Below, one piece after another: positions 20,003 to 28,726 of a stretch of 30,977 nucleotides of DNA. This DNA comes from Sporodiniella umbellata. Its lineage: Eukaryota; Mucoromycota; Mucoromycetes; Mucorales; Rhizopodaceae. The DNA lies in assembly GCA_025677835.1 (NCBI GenBank), contig JAIXMR010000170.1, positions 1 through 30,977 of the forward strand, in the 5' to 3' direction. The translations under genes and the position numbers were made by a program. The stretch's first letter is position 1. Each line of letters starts with the position of its first letter. The notes under the pieces were generated by a model. The model worked only from the letters and a program-made list of their open reading frames with translations, was not told where the DNA came from and searched no databases.

Positions 20003-20483
20003 AAAATGTGTCCAGAAAAGACTGTGATTTCATTGGCATAAGTTAGGGCTTTTACATACAGAAGTAGGCGGTGCACATTGTAATGAGATATGGGCACTAA
20101 CAATCTTTATATTCTGAATCTTTAATCCGCAATAGCGGTTGTATTGCAATATTGTAAAATAAGTGAGAGCGGATTACTTTTAGTGCGACAGTCGAGGTTT
20201 TTTACTCTCTTATTGTTTGTGTGGCGGTAGTAGGCACTGTATTGCTATGAGTGTTTTCTACCTGAATAAAAGGTCTGGGTGTTTCTCTCCGACTTTTTGA
20301 TTAATTGATTTGAAATAGTCTTTAACCAAGTGTTTAAGATTTCCGCAAATGTGGCAGTTTCTTATTGCTCTTTAGAAATTTTTTATATTCTAATTTTGCG
20401 TGCCTAGGTTTATGGTAGTAGAGGCAGGCTGGATCCATACCTTTCCAGGTTGACAACATCATTCGCCAAGGAGCGATGTTGAT

Positions 20484-20977
20484 TCAGTGTTTTATGGGCT
20501 TAAATTCTTTGCCTTTTGTCTTGGTGGCGCTCAATATCACATATTCTTTGCCAGAAAAAAAGTCGGTCATCGAGTCTACATAAAATTCAACATGTAGAAC
20601 GTTGCTGTATTTTTCCGTAATCGACTTGATCATAGGGCCTAGTATTTCTGGTTTTGATTGGCGTCTTGTCAATAGATACCCTATAAACGTTGCTTTCCGC
20701 TGGGAATGTAAGTATGTCTATAATGGTCACTCCGTTCACTAGTATTCCTATCGGGCAAGCTCTATCTCTGGTTTATACGTCTTCAAGTTGCTACCGGTAC
20801 TTTAACTACTTCTTGAGCGTCTATTCCTCCAGTAGCTTTTGGATGTTGAGTTTTTAGCATATATAAAAAGGTCGGCACGGACAAATTACTTGACAATGTC
20901 AAAAACTGCACTGTCACTCTCTTCAGGCTGAATCTATAGTCTACTGTTGTTTTTCTGACATGTCGTCTTCTTGGCAA
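20484..20977 (-). pseudogene. Two minus-strand coding fragments
   Basis: 20484-20672 reads LTRRQSKPEILGPMIKSI, KYSNVLHVEFYVDSMTDFF, KEYVILSATKTKGKEFKPIK, ending in TGA. 20783-20977 reads RRRHVRKTTVDYRFSLKRV, VPTFLYMLKTQHPKATGG, ending in TGA. Both look protein-like and share orientation with the fragments at 18.9-20.0 kb, but they are separated by stops and frame changes. No family is recognised. Confidence 0.3.
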
Positions 20978-21816
20978 GACTGTTCAAATTCTACTGCAGC
21001 CATTTGTTTTATTCCCTCAAACTAGGCTCTAAAAGTTTACCATTTATTCCTCAATGTTTGAATCTGGGATCGTGATTGATTGGCTCTTCTATAACATTTG
21101 TTCGTTATTGGTGCCTGCCAAAAAGCGCTAGCTCCATCTTTCTATATGTTTTTGTCTCTCTTAAGTTGTCATTCTCTGTTTGTGTGCTTTATGCAAGTGT
21201 TCATCGAATACCATTGTCATTACTGTAAGTGTCATAACACTATCTGATTACTCTTTTTCAAAGCTAGAGATACTTTAATACTAATCATAAGAACAAATCC
21301 TTAGCTTCGCACACATTGAACACTGACTTTGGTTTTATTAGTATAATACCACACCTTTTTATCTCTTAAGCCTTAGTCAATTATCAGCCAAATGTATTCC
21401 TACTAGACTATCCGTTTATTCTTTCCCCTTTCCATTATACTGATAGTCCATCTGGCTCTTACTCGCTGATTTATTTGGAAGTCCTTTTGCCTTGAAGTAA
21501 TAGACAAGCTTTTGATGTCACACTATATCCTCTAGTTGTGTTCATCCAAGCTTCTGCTCCTTTCCAATTCTTGGTTCTTCCCTCTGCTTGAGTAACTTAA
21601 TATTAACACAGATCAATGCTTCGCCAGACGGCAAAATTTACATGTGCACTGCAACACTATTAAAGAAATTCATCTTACGTCGCCAAGTCACAGTAGGCTC
21701 AAATAATATATCAGAATGATTATCGTCGACTGTTAATTCACTTTACGTAAGCCTCTGTCTAGATTCAGTTTGCCTGGAGAAAACTCTGACCATTTTAGAA
21801 TCACCAAACAATATGA
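20978..21816. other. Decayed stretch without a supported gene
   Basis: AT-rich with many stops in all frames. It lies inside the 18.8-22.7 kb relic field and may be the eroded middle of a mobile element. Confidence 0.4.
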
Positions 21817-22215
21817 TTTATCAACTTTGCCAAATCAAAAGCAACATTGCCGTACTATCTACGTAAGCCCTCTATAGTTATTCTGGGCCCATTACCCGAG
21901 CACATGTCTGCTAACTGTGCCTGGTATTTGCATTGGCCGACAATGAGCGTGGTAAAAATCTGGGCCAATTCTCTTCCGTGTTTACAAAAGTGCACTGTCG
22001 AGGAATTGATCCCTCTGGTCACGGGCAAGATTAAGGAACCGTTGCTCACCAACTGTCATTCGTTTCCCTCTGCTCACAAAGACATGACCGTAATCAGAAA
22101 TCAGCAACTAAGCAATCACCTGAGTACTATAGCCAATCTTTTTGTATCATCGATTGTCATTGCCAACATTACTGTTGAATTGCAAGCGTCTCAAGCATTT
22201 GACTTTGCAGTTTGA
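21817..22215 (+). other. Open frame of unclear strand inside relic field
   Basis: On the plus strand, 133 codons are open between TGA 21814 and TGA 22213-22215 (YYLRKPSIVILGPLPEH, CAWYLHWPTMSVVKIWANS, TVEELIPLVTGKIKEP). The reverse strand is also open at 21855-22052 (TRGINSSTVHFCKHGRE, GQCKYQAQLADMCSGNGP). There is no ATG at the head of the plus frame. The sequence is richer in G and C than its neighbours. It is a likely coding relic, but the sequence alone does not settle the strand. Confidence 0.35.
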
Positions 22216-22863
22216 GCTATCATTCGCATGAAGACTACGCATAATGCTCTCTATTCATCCCTTTTTCAATAAATGTATCCTCTACTTCTGTCTGTGTACA
22301 GCCATTTCATTTCGCTGGCTTTTATTAAAAAAAAAAAAACGCCCACAAAAAAAAACGCCTGTAATTTATATGCCCCTTACGACATAATTTCAGAGTAGGC
22401 GACACAATTTCTAAAAATACGACTTCTATTTCCGATTATTCAGAATTGATTTTGATTGGCCTGTGACATTGGCTGTTGAATTCGCTGTATACTTTCACTA
22501 TATCAAACAGATAGTGTACATGTACCAGAATAAAAACTTCTTCTGTGTGCTTATATCTACTAGACAAAACATAATAAAAGGGATTACAAAGAGAGCAAAT
22601 AATGGAAAGAAGGAGATTGCGGCAGAGGAGTGTGAAGTATTTCTTGAACAATTTAGTATTCATTATCAATACTTGATAGTCTATCATTGACTAAAACACA
22701 GCCAACTTTGCTTTATTTGCATAAAAGAATTAAACCTCAGCCAGTTCTCATCTTTATTGGTTAAATGAAGTTTATTAAGAGAATAAGAGGAATAAAGACA
22801 ATAAAGGGAAGAAGAGAAAGAGTTCATCTAAAAAAACGTGTATACATAGCTATACGTAAGGCA
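22216..22863. other. Spacer with possible coding trace
   Basis: A plus frame of about 90 codons ends at TGA 22690 (VEFAVYFHYIKQIVYMYQN, KGITKRANNGKKEIAAEEC), again without an ATG start. The remainder is AT-rich and forms the 3' flank of YKT6. Confidence 0.3.
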
Positions 22864-23698
22864 TTACATCACTACACAGCAAGCATTGGTTCTTTTGGCT
22901 GTCTTGTAAAACATTTTAGATTGTGATGATAAAGCTTCAGATCGGTCTACAAGTGAATCCAGCTATTTTGTTGTGATAAATAAAAGCTCAAATATAGCTT
23001 GTTTAGTTTTTTTTTTAATACCTTTTCACCACGTTGAAGAACAGAGTCAATAGTTTTATGCTATACCAAAAAAAAAAAAAGAAAAAAATGAATATGAATT
23101 TCCCCTCACAGAACACAAAGGCTTATACCAGAATAGCTGTTGTTTCGTCCAGCTCTTTTTGAACCTTCATAATATTGTCAGCTTGTTGGGGATCTTGGTA
23201 CTTTTGCAAGTACTCTGCTAATTCGGGATAGTCCATTGTTTCGGCAGTTTTCCACTGAGGATACTTTGTAAATACTTCATCCATTATTTTGTTCAGCAGA
23301 GAGAAAGCAACTCGAGAAGGATACTCTTTATCGCTGATAATCATACCACTAGCGCCTTGGGCATGAGAATAAATATGAATCACATTGTCTATAAAATGGT
23401 TTATTAACCAATACATTCCCGACTTCATGTTGAAACACTTTTAAATATAGTTACTTTCTGCTTCAACGCTTTGGCGTTGTCCTGCCGGTGTGCGTTCAGT
23501 TACTGTAATAGCTGAGAAATTCATCACTTCTTGTACACTAAGGCAATATGAGTGACCTTAACATTGCATTTTTCTCGTTATTACTAGTACTTACGTATAT
23601 CTTTGGAAAAAACCAAAGCTCGACAAGTCGAATTGTGAAGCTAATATTTTGGCCTTTTCAGCATCCTTACGCAAAACAAGAATAGAAAAGATTTTCAT
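22864..23698 (-). CDS. YKT6: R-SNARE Ykt6
   Basis: Five exons: complement(join(22864..22962,23022..23060,23129..23388,23455..23537,23595..23698)), 194 residues (yeast 200, human 198). Introns are 57-68 nt, all GT..AG, frame kept. Ykt6 is a lipid-anchored SNARE cycling between cytosol and membranes in ER-Golgi, endosomal, vacuolar and autophagosome fusion. Landmarks: longin domain from [16 protein letters not shown] through [13 protein letters not shown] and [16 protein letters not shown]; the SNARE helix [19 protein letters not shown] then [18 protein letters not shown], with R in RGEK at the zero layer; and the tail ACCVVM. Cys191 with VVM forms a CaaX farnesylation box and Cys190 is the adjacent palmitoylation site. 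The start is the family-typical MK. A transposon remnant begins about 115 bp upstream of the ATG. Confidence 0.96.
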
Positions 23699-23814
23699 TT
23701 TTTGTTAAAAAAAAAAGGAATTTACACAACAAAAAGATGAAAAAAAAAAAAAAAAACAGAAGCAGCAACACTAACTACGGAGTTGGTTTTACTCTACGTC
23801 ACACACATGCACAT

Positions 23815-24131
23815 ACAGTCGCTTCAGAAAGTAAAGTCGCTGATTTTGAGTTTGATGTCGTGCAAAAAAATTGCGTGTTCAACAATGATGTCGACTGATC
23901 CAAAAATAAAGTCGTGTCATGAACTTCATTTATTCTCCCAAACTAAATCCAATTGAGCAGTTCTGGTCAGTCGTCAAGAGTAAAGTGAAACGAAATAAGT
24001 TTTTGGAAAAAGAATCGCTCATGACAAGGATTAGTGAGGCATGTAACAGTTTATATTTTAGTGATTTCCAAGGCTTTGTTTCTCATTCTACTAAATGCTT
24101 TGACAAGTCTTTCAACAAAGAGACACTGTAA
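23815..24131 (+). mobile_element. Tc1/mariner-type transposase remnant
   Basis: The frame 23919-24131 reads FIYSPKLNPIEQFWSVVKSK, then VKRNKFLEKESL to a stop. YSPxLNPIEQFW is the signature around the third catalytic acid (E of the DDE/D triad) in Tc1/mariner transposases. The first two catalytic aspartates and the DNA-binding half are missing. The upstream 23815-23850 block (CAGTCGCTTCAGAAAGTAAAG) looks like a terminal repeat, so most of the element between its left end and the last domain seems deleted. I could not find the matching right terminal repeat. An A30 run and a satellite follow instead. Confidence 0.65.
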
Positions 24132-24141
24132 AATATGCAAT

Positions 24142-24143
<2 letters not shown>

Positions 24144-24173
<30 letters not shown>
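24144..24173. repeat. A30 homopolymer
   Basis: Thirty consecutive A, the longest run in the window, directly between the transposase remnant and the minisatellite. Confidence 0.9.
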
Positions 24174-24174
<1 letters not shown>

Positions 24175-24270
24175 GCTCAATTAAACGCTCAACTAAACGC
24201 AACTCAACGCAACTCAACGCAACTCAACGCTCAATTCAGCTCAGCTCAGCGCAACTCAACGCTCAACTCT
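24171..24270. repeat. Degenerate minisatellite of about 10-bp units
   Basis: Repeats of AACGCAACTC / AACGCTCAAC variants, about ten units, including three near-identical AACGCAACTC units near 24195-24225 and a short CAGCT expansion near 24237-24250. Confidence 0.85.
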
Positions 24271-25029
24271 AGTTTTTTGACCAGATGAAAAACGCTTCAA
24301 AAATTAAATTTTCCATACTCTACAGTACAAGGCGACTGTCAGCTCTTGTTTTTGCATAGCTATAATGAAAGTAATCCGATTATAGCGTGATCTTGAAAAA
24401 AAAACAAGAGGCTGGGGCTGTTTTAGTTAGTACAAGGCGAGCGTTAGCCCTTGGTTCTCATTTGAAATCTGACTAAAACGTGGGCCTCAAAATCGGTAGA
24501 GCTCTTGGTGGTTTTGTTTGATTCCAATGTCCTCAATTTGGAAAACATATTCGTTGAATAAATACTCAGAAAATAGTATTATCATCAATACTTGTTTTTA
24601 TTAGAAGAGAATTGGCTCTTTTAGTTTACTTTTTTATAAAGTTTTTTGATCACGATACTATCCTATCGTCGCTCATCATTGTTATAATCATCACCGTTAT
24701 CAGTAAAACTATGCCAAGTGCCATTTGGAACATAAACAGTCTAAATACAGCAAATGCTATTTGAAGTATAATAAACCGAAATAAAAGTGATTTTCTAGTC
24801 TGTGTGGGACAAAGAGTCAAAACGTAACTAAATACCAAGACTGAAAGCTTGTAAAACTATATATATATATATATATATATCTGTATTATATTAAGCATCT
24901 AAACTTGAGACAAGACAAAAGAAAGTTTGAACAACACTAAAACTTTAGAAGTTAAGTCGAAAAAAGAAAAAAGCAGTTTTATTTAAAAGTAAAAGAAAAA
25001 GCAAAAAGTACTCTTTTTAGTTCTCAAAA
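24271..25029. other. Repeat-rich gene-free stretch
   Basis: Two related segments begin AGTACAAGGCGA near 24326 and 24430, each followed by a variant of GTTAGCCCTTG. Between them AGCTCTTGTTTTT and its near reverse complement near 24395-24410 could form a stem. A TA microsatellite lies at 24858-24880. No coding support. Confidence 0.55.
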
Positions 25030-25505
25030 AAAAAGAGCCAAGGGTTCTTTTGATGATATGCAGAATCAATCACGAGCAGGTGAAAGCGCTGCAGATTCCA
25101 GTTGCAAACAGTATCTCTAGACTAGTAATAGATACCGCAAACCTCCAGGGTCTTGCGACAACTTCAGAACCGTCCAACCCAGAAGGACTTCAAAATCGTT
25201 CATAGACTAGTCAATAGGGACTCAACCCCTTAAGTTCGGTACATCATTTTTTAAGGTGCAGTGGAGGTTAACTCGAGGCATGGCAACAATATAACACAAC
25301 CGCCGCCGCTTACCCATTGGAAGTTCATATACGTGCCAACTGGTCATTTCAGAGAGTCGTACGAACAACCCACTACCGACACCAGCTTTCACACCCCATC
25401 TTCATCCAACCACCAGCCCTCTGCCCTGTTCAACTAAGAGTGCTTTAGCCCTAGGCTTCCAACAAGCCCGGAAATCATCAGAGTCTTTCGTTGCACCTTA
25501 TCGTT
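25030..25505. other. Richer-GC decayed block
   Basis: Composition differs from the AT-rich flanks. All frames carry stops. Short protein-like traces occur, such as QTSRVLRQLQNRPTQKDF followed by KIVHRLVNRDSTP on the plus strand near 25130-25230. It is probably an old mobile-element fragment. Confidence 0.35.
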
Positions 25506-26201
25506 AGATCACAATAACAAACAGGGACTGGTTTGTCACAAAACCGCGGTAAGGCTCAGTTGTAGTCAATTTGTTGTTCGTTCGTGTCTTTGTGTGTGCG
25601 CACGCATTGAGTTGCAAATGATCCATAAGGGTGGGTTGATCCTCCCAAGGCAAATCACCAACAAAGATAGAGGGGGCTCCCAGCAGCCATCTGAGGAACA
25701 TAGTAAAGAAAAAGGTAGTAAAAGACGCGCCTCCATTTCTTTTTTTTTTTTAAAAAAAAATCTTTACAGAGCGACTTATGATATAGTCCTTTATCATTGT
25801 CTCTCTCTTTTTTTTTTCTATCTATTTCTGCAAGTAAATTGGCTTTTTGCGCTTTTCGGTTTTTAATTTCCGTAAGTAAACAAAGGAAAAAAAAAAAACT
25901 AACAGCAGCCTTTACGCGTTCCTTGCTTCCCCTTCCTTCCTTATCTTTTAGCAAAAGTCATAAAGCAAGCTTATAGCTACCCATAGAGATGCGTATTGCC
26001 AGTTTGATCTCTTTTATGACACGCTTGAAAGCGGGTTTTGTAAAGCAGAAGGCTATCATCTGTGTTACATATGATAAGGAAAGCACCTATTGCCGTCTTT
26101 TTTTGGACCAAGTAGCCCAAAAGTTTCTTTTAATGAAGACTTTCATAGTAAAGTTTTTTTTTTTTTGTAAGAAAAAAAACTACTACTCTCGTAAGCTCTT
26201 C
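25506..26201. other. Ambiguous open stretches, no supported gene
   Basis: Both strands show short open frames: minus 25504-25701, with APSIFVGDLPWEDQPTL, and plus 25594-25866, with HKGGLILPRQITNK. Around 25790-25950 the minus strand reads LTEIKNRKAQKANLLAEI, then DRKKKERDNDKGL, and before it LKDKEGRGSKERVKAAVS. These look coding but do not join into a gene across plausible splice sites. They are recorded as possible exons or relics. Confidence 0.3.
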
Positions 26202-26351
26202 TTAATATCTAACGTAGTCTATCATTTTACAAGTGGCCAAAGCTTTTTCTTCTGTAAGAGGCAAAAACCAAATCGGAAACAAGTCTTTCAACGATCTAAG
26301 CTCCGCCAGCGATTGCCTTGGATCTTGCCTACATTGTGAACATGTCTTCAA
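26202..26351 (-). pseudogene. CxxC-containing coding fragment, copy A
   Basis: Minus frame: LKTCSQCRQDPRQSLAEL, RSLKDLFPIWFLPLTEEK, ALATCKMIDYVRY, ending in TAA. It is homologous to copy B at 28402-28563 on the opposite strand. The retained protein similarity shows that this was real coding sequence. The CSQC pair could be half of a zinc-binding site. The family is unknown. Confidence 0.5.
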
Positions 26352-26790
26352 AAAAGAGAACACCATGAAAGCAAATAAGACATCTTAAATAAGACTTGAA
26401 AAATAAGACGGCTTCTTTTTTTTCTTTTTGTGTTCATGAGATTTTTCAATTAGTGTTAGCGTAAGATTACTCTCAAATTTGTTTGGATTGCTAGTAGCGC
26501 CAACTTTCGTTTTTTTTTTAAGGTCAAGGCGTTCTCTAAAGTGTATTGAGCGATTATTTTATAAATGTGAGTAGCTTATAAATCCATGCTTGGTGTATAG
26601 TCTTGATTCAGAGCATAAAATACAAGACTAACAGGCTGAACAAATACCAAAAAAAAAAAGAAAAAAAAAAAAAAAAAGGGGTGTACAGAGACAAAATGAG
26701 AGTAGTGTCCACAATAGTCTTTTAAAAAAATAAAAGTCTTTCACTATTTTGTTTTATTTGTATTTTTTCATTTAATGTTTAATGTGGTGG
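26352..26790. other. AT-rich spacer
   Basis: AATAAGAC is repeated three times at 26370-26415. Interrupted A runs lie at 26649-26677. No gene is seen. Confidence 0.4.
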
Positions 26791-26915
26791 TTTTCGCAAG
26801 TTTTCCTTCTTGAGGTCATTTTCGCAAGTTTCCTTCTTGAGGTTATTTTCGCAAGTTTCCTTCTTGGGGTTTTCGCAAGTTTGCCTCTTGATGTTTTTAC
26901 AAGTTTGCATCTTGG
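26791..26915. repeat. Five-unit tandem repeat of 22-28 bp
   Basis: Units start at 26791, 26819, 26846, 26870 and 26894. Each begins TTTTCGCAAGTTT (TTTTTACAAGTTT in the last) followed by a CTTCTTGAGG variant. They encode a repetitive LLEVIFASF peptide in one frame, but no gene start is visible. Confidence 0.85.
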
Positions 26916-28401
26916 AATAAGTACAAAGAAACAAAATAAATTCGAAAATCTGCCTCCTTTTTATACTTTTTTTTGGTTATCTAAACCGTCACATCTCTAT
27001 CTCCTTGAAGTGCCACACTGTAAAAAGCCGTCACTACAATCATCACAAGATAGTATGTAACGCACACGACATAGTAGCAGCAAAGTTAAAGAGAGTGTTG
27101 AGATTTTTTTTTTTTCTATACATTGTTCTCGATTATTCAATAAATATTAGCTTATGTATGTACTTTTGTATAAAAGAATACTAGTAACTTATTAACTTTT
27201 TCCTTTAAAAATTGTACACATATTGGTATGGCGAATCGTTTCTCTGAACCAACACTATAATCGTTGTCAAAAAAAAAAAAAAAAGCCATATATATTGGCA
27301 CTGTTTTCTGGCTCAATAAAAGGACTCTGTCTGTTTGATATCATTCAAGCTTTTTTGACATGTTCCATGTTAGGGCTGATAGAAGTATATGACATACTTA
27401 GGTTGGAGGTTCTGGTGATATTTACCACCCATATGCTCCGTCACTAAATGAGAACTCTTGGGTATTCTCATGCTTAAACACCATCACTATCACATTTTTT
27501 GTGGACCATCCAAGTCTGCCGTATATCCAAACCCAAAATATCTCAAACCCCATTGCATTTGGTAAGCCAACACATCATTTACTCCTAAAAATCCAACCTT
27601 TTTTATTGTTAATCTAGCCATTCTTATAAAAAATACACACTCAATGGCAAACACACTGGTATACATAAATTTAGATTGTATTCAACTATGTTTGTGAGAC
27701 GGTCTAGTGGTCTCAGATTACTTGGATGTTACAAATGAATCTCGTCTACAGAACCACATAGAGGTAATCCCTATAACAACTAAAGCTGACTATTGTTATT
27801 TTACGAACACTCAAACAAAAGATGAAATAATTATGAAGTGATGAAAAAGCCAAATTTGAAAAAAAAATTTATATCGTCCTAAATACGTATTTGGAAGTCG
27901 AGTGATACTGGTAAAAGACTTTACTTCTAAGCTTGATAAAAATTGCGAGGGTTTATTTACTAGAAAGTTCATTGTAAGAAAAACCACACAGTTTTGGGAG
28001 CATTGTTAGTAGCCAGCACCCACGGAATATTTCAACCCACTAGTTAAATCCCATCTCTATTAATTTATCTATAAATGGAGAAGAAGACAAATACTATAAG
28101 TCCTAAGCTTCAATCTATCATTTAAAGCACCCAAAAAAAAAAAACAAAAAAAAAACAAATACTCTACCCCGCAAGCTGGTAAAGCTATTTTGAAAAAAGG
28201 TACATTAAAGCCAATTGGCTGCCCTAACGATAGTTCGTGTTTGAACAATATGAAATTTTACTAGACTGCAGCTAGACCAGATAGTCTACTAAAAACTAAT
28301 AACAGTAGTCGTAACTTCAAAGAAACGAAGAAACTTATTGTAGACAAAATTTTAGTCCTGAAAGCCTTTTCAAGCAGTAAAATAAACAAAGCGGGCTGTC
28401 C
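26916..28401. other. Gene-free decayed stretch
   Basis: Mostly AT-rich with stops in all frames. On the minus strand a frame passing an ATG at 27619-27621 reads MARLTIKKVGFLGVNDVL, AYQMQWGLRYFGFGYTAD, then three stops in a row (TGA, TAG, TGA). It is a short protein-like relic between the two CxxC fragments. Confidence 0.4.
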
Positions 28402-28563
28402 TTTTTGGAGGTATGCTCTTATTGTCAACTGAATCTAAGGCGATCGTTGGCAGAGATTAGATCGTTAAAAAACTTGTTTCCGATTTGGTTTTTGACTCTT
28501 ACAGAAGAAAAAGCTTTGACCACTTGTAAAATGATAGGTTATGTTAAAGATACTCTTTCCTAA
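28402..28563 (+). pseudogene. CxxC-containing coding fragment, copy B
   Basis: Plus frame: FLEVCSYCQLNLRRSLAEI, RSLKNLFPIWFLTLTEEK, ALTTCKMIGYVKDTLS, ending in TAA. It aligns with copy A over about 47 residues. The LFPIWFL.LTEEKAL core is the same in both copies apart from one residue. The DNA arms form an inverted pair about 2.2 kb apart. Confidence 0.5.
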
Positions 28564-28680
28564 AACATACGACACAGTCAAACTTAAAAGTGCGACACCC
28601 AAATTTTTTTACGACATTATTTTGGCAAAACGTGTATGTTTTTGAGTCCAAGTAGAAAAAAGAAAATTGGGTATCAAGTC

Positions 28681-28703
28681 TTTTTTTTTTTTTTTTTTTT
28701 TTT
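28681..28703. repeat. T23 run upstream of CLP1
   Basis: Twenty-three T, 24 bp before the inferred CLP1 start codon. It is followed by TTTCAG directly before the ATG, so it could belong to a 5' UTR intron. Confidence 0.7.
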
Positions 28704-28726
28704 AATATTAAACCATCCGATTTCAG

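Noticed and set aside
24171..24270. Possible CRISPR-like array
   Set aside because: Units are about 10 bp, contiguous and without unique spacers. This is a minisatellite in a eukaryotic genome.
24326..24480. AGTACAAGGCGA repeats with a stem as a tRNA or structured RNA gene
   Set aside because: No cloverleaf, no T-loop GGTTCRANNCC motif and no conserved anticodon arm could be drawn.
25504..25701. IFVGDLPW as the start of an RNA recognition motif protein
   Set aside because: Resembles RNP2 for a few residues only. No RNP1 or rest of the fold follows in any frame or across plausible splice sites.
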